Shown piece by piece: positions 27,492 to 35,241 of a stretch of DNA of 64,000 bases. Location: assembly GCA_050953445.1 (NCBI GenBank), contig JBMNMS010000001.1:248001-312000 (forward strand), in the 5' to 3' direction. Position 1 is the stretch's first letter; every line of letters starts with the position of its first letter. Below the pieces are notes generated by a model. That model saw nothing but the letters and a program-made list of their open reading frames with translations, did not search any database and had not been told where the DNA came from. The position numbers and the translations under genes are program-made. Source of the DNA: JBMNMS01 sp050953445 (GTDB lineage Bacteria > Bacillota > Clostridia > Peptostreptococcales > Anaerovoracaceae).

Positions 27492-29687
27492 TTAAACCTT
27501 CACCTCCTCCAACAGTTTTTTAGCTGCTTCCATGTTAAGCTTTTCCTTATCCTTTAACCTGATGGCCCCTTCAATGGCCGCTGTTCTACCTTCGTCCTTC
27601 ATGATAAGGTCAATTTCCTCCTTTAAACTGTTTTCAGTCAATGCCTCTAAATGTATACAGGCCCTTGACCCTATATCCCTGATAAAGCTATCCACCTTAA
27701 CATCGTATGAAATACCAATTACAGGAGTCCCGCCGGCAGTGGCAAATATCAAGGCATGAAGTCTCATCCCCACTACCGCTTCCATAGCTCCAAGCATTCC
27801 AATGAGATCCTCCACCTTGTGTTTTTTAGTTCCCATATAATAGGGTATATCCAGATGTTTCACCACCTTTTCCGCCGCATCTATATCCTTAGGTACCTCG
27901 GTAGGCAGAAACACGGGAATCAGCCCATATTTCACATAAGCATATCGGGCAGCAGCGGCAACTCCTTCAAACTGGCGAAATGTGGGCCAGTTTCTAAGGC
28001 TGAATCCTATCATCCGCTCATTGGTGGGGATCCCCTCTAAGGCAAAGGCTCTTTCAATCTCCCCTAATGAAGATTTTTTAATATTGATCACCGGGTCAGC
28101 GGTGAGTATTATTTCAGGCTTGCTCACATTCATTTCTTCCAACAATTCAAAGGATCTGCTATCTCTGAGGGTAATCGTTTCAGCTGTTCTATTCAATACC
28201 TTTGCCGATATCCTTCTATTTATATCCTTGTTGATGGGCCCTATCCCGCAGCCATACATTATGATGCGACAGCCTAAAGCTTTAGCCGCCTGCAAGGTAA
28301 ACAAATAGAAGTAAAGGGATCTGGATGAAGTAATATCCTGAATCAGGCTTCCACCCCCATTTACAAAGATTCTGGCCTTCCGCAAGCTTCTAAAAAATGC
28401 CGGTATATTAAAAATATACATGGATTTAGCCTTATGGGCTAATCTGGTTTCCTTTTTGTTTCTGGACATTATCCAAAAGGGCATATCCGGATCCAATTGA
28501 CGGAGTTGAGATAAAATCGCCTTGAGTATGGCTTCATCCCCTGCGTTACCTTTACCATATGCACCGCAAATAACGGCACCGTGACGGCCCTCACGCCTTC
28601 TCCTTCTCATTATGATCGAATAGGCTTCCTCTTGCTTTTCCTTCATTCTTTGCAAAGAAAACTCCGCTTTTGCACGGTGAAATAAGTTTTCAGCCAAGGT
28701 ACTTCTAAGCCCTTCATCCGCTGAAAGTTGGTAAATATAATCTGCAAAGGTGTGTACATCCCCCGGTTCAAATAGAAAGCCATTTTCTCCATGGCTTATC
28801 AGTGCAGGAATACCACCCACCCTGCTTGCTATTGCAGGACAATGCTCATATGCCCCTTCCAAAAGTGAATATGGAAACCCTTCGGAAAGTGAGGCAAGGA
28901 CATTGATATCCACCTGTGAAAAGAAACCCTTTACATCGTCAACCCATCCTACAAATTCCACCCTATGGTTGACTTTTAACTGCTCAGCCAAGGCTTTTAG
29001 CTCACGTTCATCCTCACCTGTTCCTGCAATGCGTAGTTTTAACCTATTGTTTTTCCCATAGGCAATTGCAAAGGCCCGTATTAGCGTCGTTATATCTTTT
29101 ACCCGGGTTAAACGGGCTGCTATTCCAACCACTATATCTCCCTCAGATTTAAGTGGTTTTGGTTCTTCGGAAGCACCGGTAAAATCCAATCCGTTGTAAA
29201 TTGTAAATATCTTTTGAGGATCGAATCCTCTATCGATAAGGTTTCTTTCCATCTGTTCTGCAACCACCATATAGAAATCCATCTTCCGAAGTGCTATGGC
29301 ATTGATGAATCCATAGGTGCATTGTTTAAATGGCATTCCCAGGTAATCTAACTTGGGATCCGAATGTACGGTTGTCGCCACCGGTATAGATCTTAACCCT
29401 TTAACCAGAATGCCCATCATATTGGCCTTTGCCCCATGACAGTGAATTATATCAGGCTTGTATCTATCCACAGCCTCCAATGCCATGCGCAGATCCTTTA
29501 TAACATTCCAGCCGTTGTCCATGTCAATCACTTCCAGGCCCATTTCCTTTCCCTCTTCGGATAAAGGCCCTTTTCTAAAACTTAGTATCCTTAGCTGGTT
29601 ATTTTCAGATAACTCCCTGGCCAGGGACAAAATATGGGTCTTCCCCCCACCTATATCTCCCCCAGCTGCAAAGAGCATAATATTCAT
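27492..29687 (-). CDS. csaB: Fusion of GT4 glycosyltransferase and CsaB polysaccharide pyruvyl transferase
   Basis: A 731-residue two-domain protein. Residues about 1-360 are a GT4 glycosyltransferase: GGDIGGGKTHI at the N-terminus, GIAARLTRVKDITTLI, and SLSEGFPYSLLEGAYE (EX7E). A basic linker (RRRRREGRH) follows, then from about 370 a CsaB domain: GAYGKGNAGDEAILKA, FVNGGGSLIQDITSS, MYGCGIGPINK and MRLHALIFA. CsaB adds a ketal pyruvate to secondary wall polysaccharide, which creates the ligand for SLH domains. CsaB is usually a separate protein of about 360 residues. The gene just upstream encodes an SLH protein, which supports this role. Confidence 0.9.
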   Translation of the reverse strand: MNIMLFAAGGDIGGGKTHILSLARELSENNQLRILSFRKGPLSEEGKEMGLEVIDMDNGWNVIKDLRMALEAVDRYKPDIIHCHGAKANMMGILVKGLRSIPVATTVHSDPKLDYLGMPFKQCTYGFINAIALRKMDFYMVVAEQMERNLIDRGFDPQKIFTIYNGLDFTGASEEPKPLKSEGDIVVGIAARLTRVKDITTLIRAFAIAYGKNNRLKLRIAGTGEDERELKALAEQLKVNHRVEFVGWVDDVKGFFSQVDINVLASLSEGFPYSLLEGAYEHCPAIASRVGGIPALISHGENGFLFEPGDVHTFADYIYQLSADEGLRSTLAENLFHRAKAEFSLQRMKEKQEEAYSIIMRRRRREGRHGAVICGAYGKGNAGDEAILKAILSQLRQLDPDMPFWIMSRNKKETRLAHKAKSMYIFNIPAFFRSLRKARIFVNGGGSLIQDITSSRSLYFYLFTLQAAKALGCRIIMYGCGIGPINKDINRRISAKVLNRTAETITLRDSRSFELLEEMNVSKPEIILTADPVINIKKSSLGEIERAFALEGIPTNERMIGFSLRNWPTFRQFEGVAAAARYAYVKYGLIPVFLPTEVPKDIDAAEKVVKHLDIPYYMGTKKHKVEDLIGMLGAMEAVVGMRLHALIFATAGGTPVIGISYDVKVDSFIRDIGSRACIHLEALTENSLKEEIDLIMKDEGRTAAIEGAIRLKDKEKLNMEAAKKLLEEVKV

Positions 29688-29707
29688 AAAAACCTCCCCT
29701 AATTTAT

Positions 29708-32701
29708 CTAATTCATCTCATAAATAATTTTAGCCACCTGAGCCCGTGTGATAGGGGATCTTGGATGCAGCTTTCCATCTGAGGAGCCCGATATTATTCC
29801 TTGGGAAACCATGGGTTTTATGTAGGGGAGTGCCCAATCATCGACACTAACACTATCGCTAAAGGTAAGATTTGCCTCCTGATAGCCTCTGGGCTGTGTC
29901 CTACCTATTATCGTCATGGCCTCTTGCCTGGTAACAGGATTGGCGGGATTAAATAAAATCTTTCCTCCCGTGGAAGAACCTTGAATAATCCCCCTGCTGT
30001 ACATTGCCTTAACTGAATTCATAGCCCATTTGGGAATTTTATTCACATCTGCAAAAGGCAGCGTAACACCGGCATATTCCTCCGTATTCTCCACCATCCA
30101 GTTGGACATTATCATGGCAAACTCCGCCCGGGTCATATTCACATCCGGCTTATAAAGAAGCCCTGTTTTAGATGATGTCCCGTTTATTATACCATGTTCG
30201 TAAAGATAAGACGTATTCTCCCTGGCCCAGTGGGTTTTCATGTCTGCAAAGGGTTGCTTCATAGTGTTTCCCGAAATGGTTATTGCTTTACGGGCAAGAT
30301 TTCCGCTTTCATCCCCAGCGATAACGGCTACTCTATGACTTTTTCCATCGGCGGCAGGAAGGGATGCGGTCATGGTAGTTCCATCAAAATTGAAGCTCTG
30401 TTTTTTTCCATCGTAGGTTAACTCCAATTGAGCTGTCTTTAAATCCTTATCCAGATTATCGGTTACAACTCCTTTTAGATTCCCGTTGTTCACCTCTAAC
30501 TGTATGGCGGGGGGTGTCAAATCCATGTATTCACCGTTGCATGCCATTAACTGATCAAAATAAAGTTTGCCCTTGTTAGCCCCCTTATTCTTAATGTTAA
30601 ACGATATTATGGATTCTATATCCTTTGGTATATCTACGCTGATAAATCTCCACCCTGCAAAATCTACGGTGCAGGCTCCGTATTCCCAATCCAAACCATC
30701 TGCCCCCCTAACCTTTACAGATACCTCATTACCTGATTTGTCACCATACAGCCAAAAATTTATTGCCCCAGGAGATCTCTGAAAGTTTATGGTAGTGGGT
30801 ATTGCAAGACTACCGGATCCTGTCTTGCTAAAATCATATGTGGCCTCTAAGCTCTTCCATCCGTATTTTACTCTAATCAGATCCCGGGTGACCTTCACCT
30901 CAAGGGGTGCTGTGGTTCCCGTCCACATCTCGTAAGCTGTTCCCTCAAATCCTTCCAACAGGCTTCCGCTTCCTGTTCCGGTCACAGATACTATAGCGGA
31001 TTTTCCACCTGCCGAAGCAGTTATCGTACCTTTGCCGGAAGAAACCTTAGCTGCAGTAAAGACTCCTGCCTCATCGATTGTCCCTATGTCCCCCTGAACA
31101 GTCCATGAAAAGCTGGTGTCATCGGATAATAACGGGGTTCCTTTGTACATGGCCAATGCGCTCAAATCATAAGATTTACCAGCCACCACAGTTAGAGTGG
31201 TAATAGGCTTTCCGCCAGCCTTGTCCAATATACTGATGCTATCCGGTGTTTCAATTATATTAAAATGTGCTTCCCCATAAGCATCTCCAGATGTTACGCT
31301 TATGACTCCCTGCCCTGACTGATTTCCTGCCTTAAAAAACCCCTTTTCGTCAACCTCCCCCATGTCCTGATCTACATAATACTTTATTTCTTCAGAAAGC
31401 CTCATGGGATAGTAGGCGCCGTCAAGAGCTTTTACGGTTAATTGCTGCCGTGCTCCGGTCAATAACTGGAATTCATAGGGATAAGGCTGCAGATATGTAA
31501 GGATACCGTCCTTTTCTTTTGTATTTATTAATAGAATATAGTTTCCACAACTCCTGAGGGCACTGCCGGAGGGACGATTGATGGTAGTCAGACCATCATC
31601 TCCCGGATAAATGGATTGTAAAGTGGTAGATCCGCCTCCATCCAGGTTGATAGCCTCTGTACATCCCAGCTCCCTCAGCCTTGATGCCAACTCATTCATG
31701 GTGGCTCCTACACTGTATCCCGCCTGCCTTCCGTCTATAGTGTAAAAAATTACGGTGCCATCCCCCTTGATGCCAACCGCTGTCCTTGGCTCCTTCCCCG
31801 ATGAAGGCGCCACAATTGAGCCAGCTGTAATCAGCTTAGTCTCTCCACCCAAAGCCATTACAACATCGTCCCAGGCCCGATCAGCTCCAAAACTCAATGT
31901 CAGGTTGTCCCCTGACTGCAACTGGCGAATACGGCTTAATACCCATGTATAGGGACTATCTTTCGCCATGGTTAGAAGCATTTTCCCTTTGGGGATGGGG
32001 GTAGCACCCACCGATTCCGTAACAGATTCTACAACCCCATTGACTATTCCGTTGATTACGGGCTTTGAGTCCACATTCAAAATAACATTAACCGTAGGAA
32101 TGGTGGCCTTTGTGGATGATTCGAAGTCCTCACTATATAGCATGAGCCCTGATTGTAAGCTAACAACCTTATTGAAGTTAAGGGATGATATTCCTTCTCC
32201 CAACTTTTCTCCATCCACTCGAATATTTAGGTTCATCCTAGCGATAAAGGCGCTGCCGTCATCGTAGAATCCAATAGATTGAAAACGACTGCTTTCGGAA
32301 GTGCGAAGAATTCCATCCTTTATTACCGGGCCGATAACAACGCCATTGGACATATTAAAAAAGTCCCCATTCATTCCGGCAATCACCCTCTGACCTTTTT
32401 CTGCCGCCATTGAAACAACCTTCTTTAAACTGGCTGCCCCATATATGTCATTTCCATAAGCAACAGCGGGGATTACAGAACCACCGGGACGATATGCTAT
32501 GTAGTTTTCCGTCACCTTATCGTTAGCCGATGAATTCCAAAATACCCCGTTTGTAAGAACAGTATTTTCAGAAATGGTAAGGGATTTGGAGAACACTTCC
32601 GACCCTAAGCTTCCTGCATACACTGCACCCCATATGGAGCTTATGAGCATCATCACCGCAATTAGCGTACTTATCCTCTTTTTCATAATATGCTTTCCCA
32701 T
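29708..32701 (-). CDS. Secreted NAGPA-domain phosphodiester glycosidase with three SLH repeats
   Basis: Cell-surface protein of 997 residues. An N-terminal signal peptide (MKKRISTLIAVMMLISS, cleavage near VYA-GS) precedes a NAGPA domain (about 60-395) with AGMNGDFFNMSNG, GRQAGYSVGAT and NLDGGGSTT. Ig-like repeats with VTSGDAYGEA and ITASAGGKSAIV occupy about 410-580, and a possible carbohydrate-binding jelly roll lies at about 590-720. Three SLH repeats (about 815-997) carry TRAE, TRQE and TRAQ. SLH repeats bind pyruvylated wall polysaccharide, the product of the adjacent CsaB. NAGPA domains cleave GlcNAc-phosphodiesters or act on exopolysaccharide; the substrate here may be wall polymer. ATG at 32701 follows AAGGGG. 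Confidence 0.9.
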   Translation of the reverse strand: MGKHIMKKRISTLIAVMMLISSIWGAVYAGSLGSEVFSKSLTISENTVLTNGVFWNSSANDKVTENYIAYRPGGSVIPAVAYGNDIYGAASLKKVVSMAAEKGQRVIAGMNGDFFNMSNGVVIGPVIKDGILRTSESSRFQSIGFYDDGSAFIARMNLNIRVDGEKLGEGISSLNFNKVVSLQSGLMLYSEDFESSTKATIPTVNVILNVDSKPVINGIVNGVVESVTESVGATPIPKGKMLLTMAKDSPYTWVLSRIRQLQSGDNLTLSFGADRAWDDVVMALGGETKLITAGSIVAPSSGKEPRTAVGIKGDGTVIFYTIDGRQAGYSVGATMNELASRLRELGCTEAINLDGGGSTTLQSIYPGDDGLTTINRPSGSALRSCGNYILLINTKEKDGILTYLQPYPYEFQLLTGARQQLTVKALDGAYYPMRLSEEIKYYVDQDMGEVDEKGFFKAGNQSGQGVISVTSGDAYGEAHFNIIETPDSISILDKAGGKPITTLTVVAGKSYDLSALAMYKGTPLLSDDTSFSWTVQGDIGTIDEAGVFTAAKVSSGKGTITASAGGKSAIVSVTGTGSGSLLEGFEGTAYEMWTGTTAPLEVKVTRDLIRVKYGWKSLEATYDFSKTGSGSLAIPTTINFQRSPGAINFWLYGDKSGNEVSVKVRGADGLDWEYGACTVDFAGWRFISVDIPKDIESIISFNIKNKGANKGKLYFDQLMACNGEYMDLTPPAIQLEVNNGNLKGVVTDNLDKDLKTAQLELTYDGKKQSFNFDGTTMTASLPAADGKSHRVAVIAGDESGNLARKAITISGNTMKQPFADMKTHWARENTSYLYEHGIINGTSSKTGLLYKPDVNMTRAEFAMIMSNWMVENTEEYAGVTLPFADVNKIPKWAMNSVKAMYSRGIIQGSSTGGKILFNPANPVTRQEAMTIIGRTQPRGYQEANLTFSDSVSVDDWALPYIKPMVSQGIISGSSDGKLHPRSPITRAQVAKIIYEMN

Positions 32702-32713
32702 TATGTACCCCTT

Positions 32714-33166
32714 CTACTGAATAAAATATGTTCCTCTTATCATCACCCATAATTCATTTGAAGCAGCGATTCCCCTCCCATCATCTCTGGGAATGAGAAG
32801 AAGATGATTCCTGGCAATATCCTGTCCGGTTTTTAAATCACTCCCCCCCGTAATATCCGATACTCCGTCAATTCCATTATCGATAGCCTTTGCCTCTCCG
32901 GAACGCAGGATGAATTCAGCTCCCTCACCACCTATGAGTTTTTTTCCGGCAGGGATCTTTACCGCCGTAAAAGATGGCATTTCCCCATTCCCCACTGAAA
33001 TCGCTGATTTCAATTCCGATATTTTCCCATCCACATAGCTTTTGGTTACAACAGGATCATCCTGAGACCCCGGTTCATATGTATTGGCCCATACCGCCGC
33101 AGTTGCGACGGTAAGGGTGAGAACAACTACTGCAATAGTTATGATTTTTCTTTGGTTTTTTTTCAT
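32714..33166 (-). CDS. Exported protein of unknown function
   Basis: Small secreted or membrane-tethered protein (150 residues) with a signal-type N-terminus (about 7-28, ending AVWANTYEPGS). DDPVVTKSYVDGKI follows, then a compact domain with IPAGKKLIGGEGAEFILRSG and a C-terminal MIRGTYFI. I recall similar clostridial proteins near surface-layer genes, but no function is known to me. It starts the surface operon: the SLH gene begins 12 bases after its stop. The IPAGK...GAEFILRSG portion looks like a small beta-sandwich. Confidence 0.75.
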   Translation of the reverse strand: MKKNQRKIITIAVVVLTLTVATAAVWANTYEPGSQDDPVVTKSYVDGKISELKSAISVGNGEMPSFTAVKIPAGKKLIGGEGAEFILRSGEAKAIDNGIDGVSDITGGSDLKTGQDIARNHLLLIPRDDGRGIAASNELWVMIRGTYFIQ

Positions 33167-33224
33167 GACTCCTCATCCTTTCCTTTTGTATCCATTATTC
33201 ATTGTCATCCATATTCCAGAAACC

Positions 33225-33233
33225 ATTATAGCA
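33225..33233 (-). promoter_or_regulatory. Extended -10 promoter of the surface-polymer operon
   Basis: On the minus strand TGCTATAAT (TGn plus perfect -10), about 59 bases before the start at 33166. There is no good -35, as is usual for extended -10 promoters. GGATGAGGAG precedes the start codon. Confidence 0.5.
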
Positions 33234-33266
33234 TTTTTCCTTCGGTATACTTTAAACTTCTATTGC

Positions 33267-33638
33267 TCAATAATCGACAATGCCCAAACTGATTGCCAGT
33301 GCCTCATCAATTTGTACCAACCCTTCTTCCTCTATTCTGCCAATCCTTTCACGCAATCTTCGTTTGTCTATCGTCCTAAGCTGTTCCAACAATATAACCG
33401 AATCTTTTGAAAGACCATGACCTTTCGCTCCCACCTCCACATGGGTGGGCAATTTTGCCTTATTTATCTGCGAGGTCACTGCCGCCACTATCACCGTAGG
33501 GCTATATTTATTACCAATATCATTTTGCACGATAAGGACAGGTCTGATTCCTCCCTGTTCCGACCCCACTACCGGGCTTAAATCGGCAAAATAGATTTCA
33601 CCTTTCTTAACAATCAAATCATTCACTCTTTCTTTCAT
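33267..33638 (-). CDS. ndoA: mRNA interferase toxin NdoA/EndoA (MazF family)
   Basis: MazF-type endoribonuclease, 123 residues, with GEIYFADLSPVVGSEQGGIRPVL at the N-terminus and SVILLEQLRTIDKRRL, both very close to Bacillus NdoA (which cuts UACAU). The catalytic Arg and Thr regions (GGIRPVL, VAAVTSQ) are present. The ATG at 33638 overlaps the antitoxin gene by 20 bases; comparison with Bacillus NdoA favours a TTG at 33617, after AAAGAGTG, which would remove the first seven residues. Forms a type II toxin-antitoxin operon with the gene upstream. Confidence 0.93.
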   Translation of the reverse strand: MKERVNDLIVKKGEIYFADLSPVVGSEQGGIRPVLIVQNDIGNKYSPTVIVAAVTSQINKAKLPTHVEVGAKGHGLSKDSVILLEQLRTIDKRRLRERIGRIEEEGLVQIDEALAISLGIVDY

Positions 33639-33903
33639 GTTTTAATATCTTCTCATAAGCTGTAAGGCTTTGTAAATCAATTCCCAGGCCTTCCTCGGAA
33701 AGCTGAAGATTTAATTGACCCATAGCCAAATATCCTTCCCTCATACACTTTTCGATTTCAGCTTTTTTTCGCTCCGCAAGGTATAAGGCCAAGGCTTCCC
33801 TGATAACTACGCTTCTGTTTTTTCCTTCCAACTTTGACTGGTCATCAATCTTTACCAATAGGGATTCCGGAAGACTTACGATAATTTTCTTCATATTTGA
33901 CAT
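33619..33903 (-). CDS. ndoAI: Ribbon-helix-helix antitoxin EndoAI
   Basis: CopG-type ribbon-helix-helix protein that neutralises NdoA and probably represses the operon. The beta strand KKIIVSLPESLL is followed by two helices with GKNRSVVIREALALYL, and a C-terminal toxin-binding tail (EGLGIDLQSLTAYEKIL). ATG at 33903 is chosen because AGAAGAGG lies about seven bases upstream, giving 94 residues. A consensus promoter and a 20-bp near-palindrome lie upstream. In many Firmicutes alr precedes this pair; here nnrD does. Confidence 0.9.
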   Translation of the reverse strand: MSNMKKIIVSLPESLLVKIDDQSKLEGKNRSVVIREALALYLAERKKAEIEKCMREGYLAMGQLNLQLSEEGLGIDLQSLTAYEKILKHERKSE

Positions 33904-33938
33904 ATGCATACCTCTTCTATTTCCAAGTTTTGCTCTAA

Positions 33939-33958
33939 GTATATACAATTATATATAC
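33939..33958 (-). promoter_or_regulatory. Candidate EndoAI operator (palindrome)
   Basis: GTATATA and TATATAC arms separated by CAATTA, centred about 20 bases downstream of the predicted transcription start of ndoAI-ndoA. The position suits autorepression by the ribbon-helix-helix antitoxin. The AT-rich composition means such a palindrome could arise by chance. Confidence 0.4.
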
Positions 33959-33974
33959 CTATGGCACAGGTTAA

Positions 33975-34003
33975 ATTATATACTCTATGTTGCATTATGT
34001 CAA
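33975..34003 (-). promoter_or_regulatory. Consensus SigA promoter of ndoAI-ndoA
   Basis: Minus-strand TTGACA (34003-33998), 17 bp, TATAAT (33980-33975): a perfect match to the consensus. The -35 overlaps the last codons of nnrD, so the toxin-antitoxin pair can be transcribed independently of nnrD. Confidence 0.75.
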
Positions 34004-34917
34004 AAAGAATCGGAAGCCACCGTTGTCATCACCTTTTTAAAAGCCAATGCTGTCATGGCGGCTATATCAGAAGATATCATCCCGTATTCCCCAAGGGCCT
34101 CCGCCGCAAGATCTCCCGCCTTTCCGTGGAGATAAACCCCGCAAACAGCTGCCTGCTCGCAGGAAAGGCCTTGTCCCGTCAGTGCACCGATTATCCCTGA
34201 CAAAACATCTCCGCTTCCTCCGGTAGCCATTCCGGGATTACCTGTTGTGTTAATATATGTTGGCCCCCCATCAATTGCTACCAATGTGCCGGAGCCTTTC
34301 AAAACAGCTATTGCTTTCAAGTCCTGGGACAACTTTTCCGCAGCTCCGACCCTATCCGCATTTATCTGCTCCCTGGTACATTTCAACAATCTTCCCGCCT
34401 CACCGGGATGAGGTGTTAATATTAATGACGTCCTTCTTGAGCCTTTTCCGCTCCCACCTTTTGACGAAAAATCCCGGCAAAGCTGAAGGAGTTTCTTATC
34501 ACGGGCAACGGTGTTTAGCCCATCGGCATCGATGAGCAGAGGCCCTTCGTATAAAAGAAGTACCTCTTCAATCAATCGAACATTCTCTTCATCATCCCCC
34601 AATCCCGGTCCCAGCACCACTGCCTGATGCTCATTTAGTATGGGCCCCGTAAGCTGACGTGGAATACAGGTAGCCTCAGGCACGGAAATTTGCAGTATTT
34701 CCCACATATCCTCAGGAGCGGATATTCTAACCAGACCTGCACCTGCCCTCAGTGCGCCCCTGACACTGAGAACGGCAGCCCCTGCCATACCTCTGCTTCC
34801 GGCAATTACCAGAGTTTTTCCGCAATCGCCCTTATGTAGTTCCCTGTCTCGCTTCTTAATCAGAGTATTTACCAATTCCTCACTTATTAAACGAGGATTG
34901 TGATTTTTTTGTTCCAT
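34000..34917 (-). CDS. nnrD: ADP-dependent NAD(P)H-hydrate dehydratase
   Basis: Repairs hydrated NAD(P)H. Carbohydrate-kinase-like fold of 305 residues with GKTLVIAGSRGMAGAAVLS, VLGPGLGDDEEN, LIDADGLN, LTPHPGEAGRLL and NPGMATGGSGDVLSGIIGAL, where the NxxMATGGSGD motif holds the catalytic Asp. Most bacteria fuse this to the NnrE epimerase; here only the dehydratase is present, as in Bacillus YxkO. The ATG at 34917 has GGTGGTGAG upstream. It is divergent from mgtE. Confidence 0.92.
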   Translation of the reverse strand: MEQKNHNPRLISEELVNTLIKKRDRELHKGDCGKTLVIAGSRGMAGAAVLSVRGALRAGAGLVRISAPEDMWEILQISVPEATCIPRQLTGPILNEHQAVVLGPGLGDDEENVRLIEEVLLLYEGPLLIDADGLNTVARDKKLLQLCRDFSSKGGSGKGSRRTSLILTPHPGEAGRLLKCTREQINADRVGAAEKLSQDLKAIAVLKGSGTLVAIDGGPTYINTTGNPGMATGGSGDVLSGIIGALTGQGLSCEQAAVCGVYLHGKAGDLAAEALGEYGMISSDIAAMTALAFKKVMTTVASDSF

Positions 34918-34981
34918 GTTCTCACCACCAATTTGTCAAATAAGGCAAATTACACTATTCATATTATTTTACTTGAAATAC

Positions 34982-35010
34982 TTGCATTGCACAATAACAA
35001 TGGGTATAAT
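34982..35010 (+). promoter_or_regulatory. SigA promoter of the mgtE leader
   Basis: TTGCAT (34982-34987), 17 bp, TATAAT (35005-35010). The predicted transcript start near 35017 leaves a leader of about 225 bases before mgtE that contains a small ORF. The -35 region includes the CATTG-N8-CAATG inverted repeat also seen at argG. Confidence 0.7.
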
Positions 35011-35053
35011 TTTGTAGTCAGAAAATGGTTGTTGATTCTAAGGAGGTGAGAAT

Positions 35054-35176
35054 ATGGATAGTAGCAGTCACAAAGGGAATGAAAGTAATTTGAATCCGGT
35101 ACCCGGTGATATTCCCTTGCGAACCGCTATAAAACCCTTCGGTCTCCCTCTTTTCACGTACATTGTTTTTGGCTAA
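35054..35176 (+). CDS. Possible 40-residue leader peptide of mgtE
   Basis: Small ORF starting ATG at 35054 after an excellent AAGGAGGTGAG site (35040-35050) and ending TAA at 35174-35176, 65 bases before mgtE. The peptide has five prolines, at residues 16, 17 lies between two of them (NPVPGDIP), then KPFGLPLFTY. There is no signal peptide or known domain. Proline-rich leader peptides sense magnesium upstream of transporter genes in enterobacteria (mgtL), so an attenuation role is possible. No M-box riboswitch sequence was recognised. The region 34918-35241 holds only this ORF, its promoter and the nnrD upstream region. Confidence 0.5.
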   Translation: MDSSSHKGNESNLNPVPGDIPLRTAIKPFGLPLFTYIVFG

Positions 35177-35241
35177 TGATGCCACTTTTTCTACGTCGCG
35201 AAAACTGGGAATACCTAATAAAATAAAGGAGGTACCAGCCT

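Noticed and set aside
35017..35241. M-box magnesium riboswitch in the mgtE leader
   Set aside because: Only the short AGGTGAG string resembles the start of the motif; the conserved internal loops were not found.
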